This document shows positions 9,048 to 16,440 of a stretch of 64,000 nt of DNA, one piece after another. A program made the translations under genes and the position numbers. Below the pieces are notes generated by a model. It searched no databases and had not been told where the DNA came from. It saw nothing but the letters and a program-made list of their open reading frames with translations. Positions within the stretch are counted from its first letter, which is position 1, and each line of letters opens with the position of its first letter. The DNA lies in the NCBI RefSeq assembly GCF_009650605.1, contig NZ_WAJT01000001.1, forward strand, positions 868,001 through 932,000, read 5' to 3'. Source of the DNA: Labrenzia sp. CE80. Its GTDB lineage: Bacteria > Pseudomonadota > Alphaproteobacteria > Rhizobiales > Stappiaceae.

Positions 9048-9065
9048 GCATTAGTGAGGAAAACC

Positions 9066-9959
9066 ATGTCAATCAGAATTGGCAACGCGCCCTGCTCGTG
9101 GGGCGTCGAATTCGCGCAGGATCCGCGCAATCCCTCCTGGCAGTCGGTTTTGAAGGACTGTGCGGATGCGGGGTACAAGGGGATCGAGCTGGGGCCGGTG
9201 GGTTTCATGCCCGAAGATCCGGCCGTTCTGGCGGACGCATTGGCCGAACACGATCTTGAGCTGATCGGCGGTGTGGTCTTCCGTGCATTCCATGATCCCG
9301 CCGCCTGGGAGGATGTGCAAGACGGCGCGGTGCGGACTTGCAAGGCGCTCAAGGCGCACGGTGCAAAACACCTCGTGCTGATTGATTCCATCTCTCCCCG
9401 GAGGGCGCCGACAGCCGGACGCGCCGGTGAGGCGGAACAAATGGACCCTGCCGAATGGACAGCCTATCGCGACCGGATTGCGACAATCGCAAAGATGGGC
9501 GCCGAGGATTATGGGCTAACCGTTGGCATTCACGCGCATGCGGCCGGTTTCATGGACTTCGAGCCCGAGCTTGAGCGGCTGCTCGATGAGGTAGATGAGA
9601 AGATCCTGAAAATCTGTTTTGATACAGGACATCATTCCTATGCCGGATTTGATCCCGTGGCCTTCATGAAGCGCCATATAGATCGTATTTCCTATATGCA
9701 TTTCAAGGACATCGCGCCAGATGTGAAAGCAGATGTGATCGCCAAGCGGACCGGATTCTACGATGCCTGTGGCCAGGGGATATTTTGTAATCTCGGTGAC
9801 GGCGACGTGGATTTCCCAGCGGTGCGGCAGTTGTTGGTGGACTCCGGTTTTGAAGGCTGGTGCACCGTCGAGCAGGACTGTGATCCGACGCTTGATCCCG
9901 ATCCGGTAGGTGATGCGCGCAAGAACCGCGAATACCTTGAATCAATTGGCTTTAACTGA
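9066..9959 (+). CDS. iolE: Inosose dehydratase (2-keto-myo-inositol dehydratase)
   Basis: A 297-residue xylose-isomerase-like TIM-barrel protein that dehydrates scyllo-inosose to the diketo intermediate used by IolD. Diagnostic segments are GNAPCSWGVEF at the N-terminus, GIHAHAAGFMDFEPELERLL, CFDTGHHSYAGFDPV and WCTVEQDCDPTL. GAGGA lies at the right distance before the ATG at 9066, so an upstream GTG is rejected as start. It sits between two Gfo/Idh genes, separate from iolBCD but under the same palindromic operator. Confidence 0.92.
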   Translation: MSIRIGNAPCSWGVEFAQDPRNPSWQSVLKDCADAGYKGIELGPVGFMPEDPAVLADALAEHDLELIGGVVFRAFHDPAAWEDVQDGAVRTCKALKAHGAKHLVLIDSISPRRAPTAGRAGEAEQMDPAEWTAYRDRIATIAKMGAEDYGLTVGIHAHAAGFMDFEPELERLLDEVDEKILKICFDTGHHSYAGFDPVAFMKRHIDRISYMHFKDIAPDVKADVIAKRTGFYDACGQGIFCNLGDGDVDFPAVRQLLVDSGFEGWCTVEQDCDPTLDPDPVGDARKNREYLESIGFN

Positions 9960-9970
9960 GGGCTGCGGCG

Positions 9971-11107
9971 ATGGCTAAATTGAGATGGGGTATGATCGGT
10001 GGCGGCGAAGGCAGCCAGATCGGACCCGCCCACAGGTTGGGTGCGCAGGCTGATGGTCTGTTCGAATTGACCGCAGGTGCGCTGGATCACCGGGCTGATG
10101 TTGGCCGTGAATATGCGCAGCGCCTGGGCGTTGCTGCGGATCGGGCCTATGGCGATTGGCAGGAAATGCTGGCCGGTGAGAAAGATCGCGAGGACCGGGT
10201 GGATCTGGTCACGGTTGCAACGCCGAACTCGACGCATTTCGAGATCACCAAGGCGTTCCTGGAGGCCGGCTTCAACGTCTTGTGCGAAAAGCCGATGACC
10301 ATGAATGTCGAGGAGGGCGAGGAGATCGTCCGGGTTGCGGAGGCGAGCGGGAAGATCTGTGCGGTGAACTACTGCTACTCGGCCTATCCGATGATCCGAC
10401 AGGCGCGGGCCATGGTGCGCGCTGGAGAAATCGGCAAGGTACGGCTGGTGGTGACGAACTTTAGTCATGGGCACCACGGTGATGCAGGCGATGCAGACAA
10501 CCCGCGGGTTCGCTGGCGCTACGACCCTGCAATGGCCGGTGTTTCAGGGCAGTTCGCCGATTGCGGCATTCATGCTCTGCACATGGCGAGCTTCATCTGC
10601 AACGACCAGGTTGAAACCCTTTCGGCGGACTTCGCCTCGACCATTTCCAGCCGGGAGCTGGAAGACGACGCCATGGTCAATTTCCGCTTGTCCGGCGGAG
10701 CCGTTGGCCGCCTCTGGACGTCATCGGTCGCCATCGGTCGTCAGCATGGCTTCGATATTCAGATTTTCGGTGAAACTGGTGGTTTGCGTTGGGCCTCCGA
10801 ACAGCCGAACCAGCTGATCTACACACCTGTGGGCGGTCGCACCCAGATTATCGAAAAGGGCGAGGGTGGTTTGCACGAAGAAGCGCAGCGTCTGTCTCGG
10901 GTCGCGATTGCTCATCCGGAAGGTTTCCCGCTGGCGGTCGCCAACATCTATTGCGATTTGGCCGATGCCATTCGCGGAGAAATGAGGGACGGGCTGCCTA
11001 ACGCGGCGGATGGTTTGCGTTCGATGGCAGCAGTGCACATGGCTGTTGCCTCGGCAAAGGATAATGGGGCTTGGGTTGACGCCCGCCCACCGATGTTCCG
11101 TACGTGA
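9971..11107 (+). CDS. Gfo/Idh/MocA family oxidoreductase
   Basis: A 378-residue dehydrogenase of the Gfo/Idh/MocA family, 11 bases after iolE. The Rossmann motif is GMIGGGEGSQIGPAHR, and LCEKPMTMN carries the conserved EKP. The middle region SHGHHGDAGDADNPRVRWRY and FADCGIHALHMA resemble the dehydrogenases commonly found beside iolE in alphaproteobacteria. It is the third Gfo/Idh enzyme of the locus and probably acts on a further inositol stereoisomer or related cyclitol; the substrate is unassigned. Confidence 0.85.
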   Translation: MAKLRWGMIGGGEGSQIGPAHRLGAQADGLFELTAGALDHRADVGREYAQRLGVAADRAYGDWQEMLAGEKDREDRVDLVTVATPNSTHFEITKAFLEAGFNVLCEKPMTMNVEEGEEIVRVAEASGKICAVNYCYSAYPMIRQARAMVRAGEIGKVRLVVTNFSHGHHGDAGDADNPRVRWRYDPAMAGVSGQFADCGIHALHMASFICNDQVETLSADFASTISSRELEDDAMVNFRLSGGAVGRLWTSSVAIGRQHGFDIQIFGETGGLRWASEQPNQLIYTPVGGRTQIIEKGEGGLHEEAQRLSRVAIAHPEGFPLAVANIYCDLADAIRGEMRDGLPNAADGLRSMAAVHMAVASAKDNGAWVDARPPMFRT

Positions 11108-11116
11108 GCGAACAAG

Positions 11117-11139
11117 GAACCGGGCGTTGAGCCCGGTTC
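11117..11139. terminator. Terminator hairpin between convergent genes
   Basis: GAACCGGGC and GCCCGGTTC form a perfect 9-bp stem with a five-base loop (GTTGA) ten bases after the stop of the rightward Gfo/Idh gene, in the 48-base gap before the convergent LacI-type gene. The following T-tract is weak. Confidence 0.65.
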
Positions 11140-11155
11140 TCCCGGCATCCGCGTC

Positions 11156-12166
11156 TTATTTGGTGACTGGTTTCAGCGTGCCTCGTTCTACGACCGAACA
11201 GGGGAAAATCCGAGCTTCGGGATAGCGATCCGGTTCGTCGAGCATGGCGACCATCAGCTCGATGGAAGATGTGATGATTTGGCGGATCGGCTGGTGAATT
11301 GTGGTCAGGTTGATGTTTTCCCAGCCGGCCATTTCCATGTCATTCAGTCCGAGGATGCCGATGTCGTCCGGCACACTCAAGCCGCGCTCCTCGATCGCCG
11401 AAAGCGCGCCGATGGATAGAACGTCATCGCCGCAGAAATAGGCTTCTGCGTGGTTCGGTTGTTCCAGAAGACGGAGCATCTCATGGCGGCCTGCCTCAAA
11501 CGAATAGGCATTTGCATAGGAGTAGGCCACCTTGATCTTGGGATGTTGAGCGACCTCTTGCATGAAGCCGGACAGGCGATCCTGCGTCGAGGTTGCTGTT
11601 TCCGGTCCACCCAGAAAGGCGATCTTTTTGTGTCCCCGGGCCGCCAGTTCCCGCACGGCCATACGGCCGCATTCCATGTTGTCGATCCCGACCACGTGAA
11701 CCTGGGGTGCGCTGGAGTACCGGCCAAAGGAATGTACCACCGGAACCTGCGCGTCGCGAAAGGCCTTGGCAAAGCCGGGCGGCAGCGTGGAGGATGCGAC
11801 CACGACACCATCGACAGAGTATTGGCGCAGCATCCGCACCGAGTTCTCCGGATCGGTTTCGTCGGTCAGGTTGACCAGCAGCGGGCGCAGGCCGCGATCC
11901 TGCAGGCCGCGTGTGAAGAGATCGAAGACTTCCAGGAAGATCGGGTTGTGAAAGTTGTTCGAGACCAGGCCGATCAGCTTGGTGCGCCCTGTGGTCAGGG
12001 ACGAAGCGAGGGCGTTCGGGCTGTAGCCAAGTTCGCGGGCTGCCTTCTCCACCTTTCGGCGCATCTTGTCGGAGACGGAGGCGCCGTCGGTAAAGGCTCG
12101 GGACACGGCTGAGCGCGAAACGCCTGCCCGTTCTGCAACCTCTTTCAACGTCACTACCATAGCCAT
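11156..12166 (-). CDS. LacI-family transcriptional repressor of the iol/transport locus
   Basis: A 336-residue LacI/GalR regulator. The N-terminal helix-turn-helix reads TLKEVAERAGVSRSAVSRAF, followed by the hinge helix SPNALASSLTTGRTKLIG and a periplasmic-binding-like effector domain (about residues 65-335). A second ATG two codons in is an alternative start. It diverges from the ABC transporter; its own promoter region contains the 18-base palindrome that also controls iolD and the Gfo/Idh-iolE operon. It is therefore the likely autoregulated local repressor, relieved by inositol or a pathway intermediate (inference). Confidence 0.9.
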   Translation of the reverse strand: MAMVVTLKEVAERAGVSRSAVSRAFTDGASVSDKMRRKVEKAARELGYSPNALASSLTTGRTKLIGLVSNNFHNPIFLEVFDLFTRGLQDRGLRPLLVNLTDETDPENSVRMLRQYSVDGVVVASSTLPPGFAKAFRDAQVPVVHSFGRYSSAPQVHVVGIDNMECGRMAVRELAARGHKKIAFLGGPETATSTQDRLSGFMQEVAQHPKIKVAYSYANAYSFEAGRHEMLRLLEQPNHAEAYFCGDDVLSIGALSAIEERGLSVPDDIGILGLNDMEMAGWENINLTTIHQPIRQIITSSIELMVAMLDEPDRYPEARIFPCSVVERGTLKPVTK

Positions 12167-12241
12167 CCGATCCCCAGATCCGTCCTTCGGATCTTTTAGC
12201 CAGTTTCTCGCATCAGCGCAGCATCAAACGTTAATGGAAGA

Positions 12242-12281
12242 TTTGCAACCGGTTGCAAAACTTCGGCAGGTGTGTTTTAGT
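12242..12281. promoter_or_regulatory. LacI-type operator and promoter of the ABC transporter
   Basis: The palindrome TTTGCAACCGGTTGCAAA at 12242-12259 is identical to the core of the iolD/Gfo-Idh operator. A possible rightward promoter is TTGCAA (12253-12258), a 17-base spacer and TTTAGT (12276-12281), which would put the operator across the -35 element. It lies 76 bases before the repressor gene and 88 bases before the binding-protein gene. Confidence 0.75.
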
Positions 12282-12347
12282 CAGACTCGAAGTGACGGAG
12301 AGGAGCCGTTCTTCCGCCACATCCTGGCGAATTCTGGGAGGATTATA

Positions 12348-13298
12348 ATGACTTCACTAATGAAGAAGATGGCGTTGGCGCTGACTGTTGCCGCTGCGCC
12401 GCTGATGGCCATTTCAGGGGCGTCAGCCGAGGGCGAGAAATATATTCTGGTCAGCCATGCACCCGACAGCGACAGCTGGTGGAACACGATCAAGAACGGC
12501 ATCGCGCTTGCCGGCGAGCAGATGGATGTTGAGGTCGAATACCGCAATCCGCCAACCGGTGACCTTGCCGACATGGCTCGCATCATCGAACAGGCTGCTG
12601 CGAGCGGCCCTACCGGGATCATCACCACGCTCAGCGACTATGACGTTCTGTCCGGTCCGATCAAGGCTGCGGTGGACGCTGGTGTCGACGTGATTATCAT
12701 GAACTCTGGTACGCCGGAGCAGGCCCGTGAAGTCGGCGCCCTGATGTATGTTGGCCAGCCGGAATATGATGCAGGTCATGCCGCCGGCCTTCGCGCCAAG
12801 GGAGACGGCGTTGAAAGCTTCCTGTGTGTGAACCACTACATCAGCTCGCCGTCGTCCACGGCACGCTGTCAGGGCTTTGCCGACGGTCTGGGTGTCGAAC
12901 TGGGCAACCAGATGATCGATTCCGGTCAAGATCCCTCGGAAATCAAGAACAAGGTCCAGGCTTACCTTTCGGCCAATCCGGATACCGATGCCATCCTGAC
13001 ACTCGGCCCGACCAGTGCGGATCCGACCCTTTTGGCGCTCGATGAAACCGGCCTGGCTGGTGATATCTACTTCGGTACGTTTGATCTGGGCGAGGAAATC
13101 GTCAAGGGCATCAAGGCCGGCGTCATCAACTGGGGCATTGACCAGCAGCCGTTCCTGCAGGCGTATCTGCCGGTTGTCGTCATGACGAACTACCATCGCT
13201 ACGGCGTTCTGCCGGGCAACAACATCAACTCCGGCCCGGGTTTCGTGACTGCGGACGGACTTGAGTTGGTCGAAAAGTTCGCGGGCGAATACCGCTAA
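12348..13298 (+). CDS. Sugar/cyclitol ABC transporter, periplasmic binding protein
   Basis: A 316-residue periplasmic-binding protein of the ribose/inositol type (Peripla_BP_4). It has a cleavable signal peptide: MTSLMKKMALALTVAAAPL is followed by a likely cleavage site after GASA. The mature part has family segments ATGIITT-like SGPTGIITTLSDYDVL and VDVIIMNSGTP. The ATG at 12348 has GGGAGG upstream; the longer open frame would cross the operator. It heads the transporter operon and shares an operator with the iol genes, so myo-inositol or another cyclitol is the likely ligand. Fructose (FrcB-type) is the main alternative. Confidence 0.88.
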   Translation: MTSLMKKMALALTVAAAPLMAISGASAEGEKYILVSHAPDSDSWWNTIKNGIALAGEQMDVEVEYRNPPTGDLADMARIIEQAAASGPTGIITTLSDYDVLSGPIKAAVDAGVDVIIMNSGTPEQAREVGALMYVGQPEYDAGHAAGLRAKGDGVESFLCVNHYISSPSSTARCQGFADGLGVELGNQMIDSGQDPSEIKNKVQAYLSANPDTDAILTLGPTSADPTLLALDETGLAGDIYFGTFDLGEEIVKGIKAGVINWGIDQQPFLQAYLPVVVMTNYHRYGVLPGNNINSGPGFVTADGLELVEKFAGEYR

Positions 13299-13313
13299 AA
13301 ACCTGCCAATTGG

Positions 13314-13344
13314 GGGCGGTCAGAGCATATCTGCCGCCCTTTTT
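13314..13344 (+). terminator. Intra-operon terminator after the binding-protein gene
   Basis: GGGCGG(T)CAGA pairs with TCTGCCGCCC, leaving one bulged T and a five-base loop, and is followed by five Ts. It lies between the binding protein and the permease genes of one transport operon, so it probably reduces permease and ATPase transcripts relative to the binding protein. Confidence 0.75.
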
Positions 13345-13377
13345 CCATTTTGAACCGGACCAGCTAAGGCAATCATC

Positions 13378-14502
13378 ATGTCTGAAGTTCAAGCCCCCAC
13401 AACCGTCGAGGATGAGCGGGTTATCCAACGCTCACGCCTTCGCGAAAGTCTGATCCGCCCGGAGCTGGGCGGGATCGTGGGCACCGTCATCGTCTTTACC
13501 CTGTTTGCGCTGTTTGCTTTCGACAGTGGCATGTTCAACAGCCAGGGAATTATGAACTGGAGCCAGGTCTCGGCGCAGTTCATGATCATCGCCGTCGGGG
13601 CCTGCATGCTGATGATCGCCGGTGAGTTCGACCTCTCGGTCGGCTCCATGATCGGCTTCTCCGGCATGATGATCGCAATTTTCAGTGTCACCCTCGGCTG
13701 GCCGGTCTGGCTGGCCATCATCGTCACCTTTGTACTGGCGGTGTCTATCGGAGCGTTGAACGGGATCATCGTGGTGCGTACTGGACTGCCCAGCTTCATC
13801 GTGACCCTGGCGTTCCTGTTCATCTTGCGCGGCTTCACCATCTTCTTTCCGCAGACCATCGAGCGGAAAACCATCATTGGCGGCATCAAGGATGCGGCAG
13901 AGGGGGATTGGCTGGCGCCTGTGTTCGGCGGCAAGATCCTGACGGGCCTGTTCCAGTGGATGGGCGAGGCGGGTATCATCGCCGTGTTCGAACGTGGAAC
14001 CCGTCAGGGAATGCCGGTGGTGGACGGCGTGCCGATGCTGATCGTCTGGGCGTTGGTTCTGGTCGTCTTTGGCCATGTGGTTCTGACCAAGACGCGGTTC
14101 GGCAACTGGATTTTCGCGGCGGGCGGAGACGCTCAGGCCGCACGCTATGCAGGCGTTCCGGTGAACCGGGTCAAGATCCTGATGTTCATGTTCACCGCAT
14201 TCTGCGCCACTGTTTTCGCGACCTGCCAGGTCATGGAATTCGGATCAGCGGGTGCTGATCGCGGTCTGCTGAAGGAGTTCGAGGCCATTATCGCAGTGGT
14301 CATCGGCGGAGCGCTTCTGACGGGCGGTTACGGCTCGGTGATCGGTGCTGCGCTCGGGGCGTTGATCTTCGGTGTGGTCCAGCAGGGCCTGTTCTTTGCA
14401 GGCGTCGAGAGTTCTCTCTTCCGCGTGTTCCTGGGTGTGATTCTGCTCTTCGCAGTAATCCTCAACACCTATGTTCGCCGCATGATTACCGGGGAGAGAT
14501 AA
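13378..14502 (+). CDS. Sugar ABC transporter permease
   Basis: A 374-residue inner-membrane permease of the BPD_transp_2 (RbsC/FrcC) family with about 9-10 hydrophobic segments. Family motifs include GEFDLSVGSMIGFSGM near residue 80 and FEAIIAVVIGGALLTGGYGS near 300. It has a longer N-terminal cytoplasmic tail than RbsC, as in FrcC-type permeases. The gene follows the binding protein after an internal terminator and ends one base before the ATPase gene. The domain order binding protein-permease-ATPase matches the rhizobial Frc arrangement. Confidence 0.9.
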   Translation: MSEVQAPTTVEDERVIQRSRLRESLIRPELGGIVGTVIVFTLFALFAFDSGMFNSQGIMNWSQVSAQFMIIAVGACMLMIAGEFDLSVGSMIGFSGMMIAIFSVTLGWPVWLAIIVTFVLAVSIGALNGIIVVRTGLPSFIVTLAFLFILRGFTIFFPQTIERKTIIGGIKDAAEGDWLAPVFGGKILTGLFQWMGEAGIIAVFERGTRQGMPVVDGVPMLIVWALVLVVFGHVVLTKTRFGNWIFAAGGDAQAARYAGVPVNRVKILMFMFTAFCATVFATCQVMEFGSAGADRGLLKEFEAIIAVVIGGALLTGGYGSVIGAALGALIFGVVQQGLFFAGVESSLFRVFLGVILLFAVILNTYVRRMITGER

Positions 14503-14503
14503 G

Positions 14504-15292
14504 ATGACGACGGAACATGCGCCCATCGTTCAGATGAAGAATATCGAGAAACATTTCGGCTCGGTCATTGCGCTCGCCGGTGTCTCGGTTGAAGTCTTCC
14601 CCGGTGAATGTCATTGCCTGCTTGGCGACAATGGTGCGGGGAAATCGACCTTCATCAAGACCATGTCAGGTGTGCACAAACCGACCAATGGCGAAATCCA
14701 TTTCGAAGGCAAACCCATGAGCTTCGACCGTCCGCGTGAGGCGATGACGGCCGGAATTGCGACAGTCTATCAGGATCTTGCGATGATCCCGCTGATGTCG
14801 GTCAGCCGCAATTTCTTCATGGGCAATGAGCCGTTGCGCAAGTTCGGGCCGCTGAGGTTCTTCGACCATGATCATGCCAATGAAGTCACCATGGCTGAGA
14901 TGCGCAAGATGGGTATCAACCTGCGCGGTCCCGATCAGGCGGTCGGAACGCTCTCCGGCGGTGAACGCCAGACAGTGGCGATTGCCCGTGCGGTCTATTT
15001 CGGCGCCAAGGTGCTGATCCTGGACGAGCCAACCTCTGCACTTGGTGTGCGCCAGACAGCCAATGTTCTGGCCACCATCGACAAGGTGCGCAAGCAGGGG
15101 ATCGCGGTCGTGTTCATCACCCACAACGTTCGCCATGCCATGGCGGTGGGGGACAGGTTCACGGTGCTGAACCGGGGCAAGACCCTCGGCACAGCGCAGC
15201 GCGGCCAGATCACGCCGGAAGAACTGCAGGATCTGATGGCCGGGGGGCAGGAAATGGTTGCCCTGGAAGGCAGTCTCGGCGGAACCGTCTAG
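14504..15292 (+). CDS. Sugar ABC transporter, single-domain ATPase
   Basis: A 262-residue ATPase with one nucleotide-binding domain: Walker A GDNGAGKST, signature LSGGE, Walker B VLILDEP and the switch histidine in VFITHNVRHA. Most permeases of this class work with RbsA-like ATPases containing two tandem domains of about 500 residues; a single domain is the FrcA pattern, where it would act as a homodimer. The gene starts one base after the permease stop and ends the operon before a terminator. Confidence 0.9.
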   Translation: MTTEHAPIVQMKNIEKHFGSVIALAGVSVEVFPGECHCLLGDNGAGKSTFIKTMSGVHKPTNGEIHFEGKPMSFDRPREAMTAGIATVYQDLAMIPLMSVSRNFFMGNEPLRKFGPLRFFDHDHANEVTMAEMRKMGINLRGPDQAVGTLSGGERQTVAIARAVYFGAKVLILDEPTSALGVRQTANVLATIDKVRKQGIAVVFITHNVRHAMAVGDRFTVLNRGKTLGTAQRGQITPEELQDLMAGGQEMVALEGSLGGTV

Positions 15293-15321
15293 ATCTCTAC
15301 AAGACTGAAAACAAAGCAATT

Positions 15322-15356
15322 ACCGGAGTTGCCCTGATCGGCGGCTCCGGTTTTTC
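15322..15356 (+). terminator. Rho-independent terminator of the transporter operon
   Basis: ACCGGAG and CTCCGGT close a stem (with inner GCC/GGC pairs) that is followed by TTTTTCTTTT, 30 bases after the ATPase stop. Confidence 0.8.
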
Positions 15357-15410
15357 TTTTGCGGCGCTTCGGGAAAGAGGGATGGACATTTGCTGTTGTA
15401 TCGACAGTGC

Positions 15411-15902
15411 TCAGTCCTTTTTCTTGCTCATGGATTTGATGAGCAGCGTGAGGATAGGCGTCAGCAGTCCGGCGAGAGCGCCGTCGAGCGGGTTTTTGGC
15501 GAAGGACGTCAGGCTGTTCTTGAGGCCGATCAATTCGTCTCTTGTCCGCTCGATTTCCTCCTGAAGATCCTCGGCTTTTGCCTCCAGCTCTTCAAGGCCC
15601 GCATCGCGCACTTCCTTTGCAAGCTCCAGCTCAGGGCCGGTCTTCAATCCGGAGGCCCATAGCAGAAGGAGGATGGCCACCAGGAAATCGACGCCGGCGA
15701 CGGCAAGGGCTGCATAGCTTGGGGCCCAGATCTCTTCCAGCGCGAAGAAACCGGCGACATTCAACATGGCCAGCCCGAAGATGAGGACCAGGCCGGCAAA
15801 GGCCGTGGCGCCGATCTTTTTGGCGGCGACCTGAAGCTTCGCCTCAATGATCAAAAGTTCGGCGCGCCAGATGATGCGCAGGTTGCGAACGGTGCTTTCC
15901 AT
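15411..15902 (-). CDS. Phage-holin-like inner-membrane protein (Phage_holin_3_6 type)
   Basis: A 163-residue protein with an N-terminal amphipathic segment, two hydrophobic segments (about residues 32-52 and 62-84), a charged coiled-coil stretch (about 90-128) and a C-terminal hydrophobic stretch before a lysine-rich tail (SKKKD). This layout matches the DUF1469/Phage_holin_3_6 family, which despite its name is common on chromosomes. It follows the DUF883-like gene by nine bases and the pair is probably an envelope/stress cassette. No phage genes are nearby. Function unknown. Confidence 0.7.
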   Translation of the reverse strand: MESTVRNLRIIWRAELLIIEAKLQVAAKKIGATAFAGLVLIFGLAMLNVAGFFALEEIWAPSYAALAVAGVDFLVAILLLLWASGLKTGPELELAKEVRDAGLEELEAKAEDLQEEIERTRDELIGLKNSLTSFAKNPLDGALAGLLTPILTLLIKSMSKKKD

Positions 15903-15911
15903 AGTGCGCTC

Positions 15912-16280
15912 CTATCGGCGTAATGCAGCCCCAACGATGATCCCGAGCGCAAAGGCGCCCAGAACCACACGGACGGGATGTTCCTGAATTTCGTGCTCCG
16001 CGCTTTCAACGAGGGAGCTGAGCTGTTCCGATAATTGCGTCAGATCCAGTTGAGCAGTGGATTTCTCTTCGGTTGAAGCTTCGACAGATGCTTCAGCGTG
16101 TGGTGTTTCAGAGGTCCGGGGTTCAGTTGGGACCGCATCTTCTGTTGCAGCTTCACCTTCGGGCTTTGCCGCTTTGGCGGCTGTCTTCGATGCTGGCTGG
16201 CGCTTTCGGCGGCGCTTGGGCGCGGTCGTTTCGGCCTTCAGGGCCCGGATTTCGTCTTGCAGGTCACGAGACGTTGCCAT
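15912..16280 (-). CDS. ElaB/YqjD-like (DUF883) membrane-anchored protein
   Basis: The 122-residue protein begins MATSRDLQDEIRALK. It has a lysine/alanine-rich middle, an acidic helical part (LTQLSEQLSSLVESAEHEI) and ends with a single C-terminal transmembrane helix, VVLGAFALGIIVGAALRR. This is the tail-anchored ElaB/YqjD/DUF883 pattern; E. coli members bind ribosomes and locate to the inner membrane. GGAGG lies before the ATG at 16280, so the longer frame is not used. The Ala/Lys/Pro-rich linker (about residues 22-70) is of low complexity. Confidence 0.65.
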   Translation of the reverse strand: MATSRDLQDEIRALKAETTAPKRRRKRQPASKTAAKAAKPEGEAATEDAVPTEPRTSETPHAEASVEASTEEKSTAQLDLTQLSEQLSSLVESAEHEIQEHPVRVVLGAFALGIIVGAALRR

Positions 16281-16330
16281 TCGAAACCTCCTTGATTGCA
16301 CATGTTGATCGCTTGGGCGCATGAACGCAC

Positions 16331-16373
16331 AAAAATGGCCCCGGCGCGAGGGGAATTGAGGAACGCCGGAGCC
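16331..16373 (-). terminator. Terminator of the sox operon
   Basis: On the minus strand GGCTCCGGCG pairs with CGCCGGGGCC (one mismatch) and is followed by ATTTTTG, about 70 bases downstream of the soxF stop. It separates the sox operon from the DUF883-like gene in the same orientation. Confidence 0.65.
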
Positions 16374-16440
16374 TGTTTGGTGGATACAAAGGGGCCGAGA
16401 GAATGGTCATCTCAAGACCTGTCTCTCGTGCGCCTGCGCT

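Noticed and set aside
15411..16280. Prophage remnant suggested by the holin-like gene
   Set aside because: No other phage gene, integrase or attachment site is nearby; Phage_holin_3_6 proteins with DUF883 partners are common chromosomal genes.
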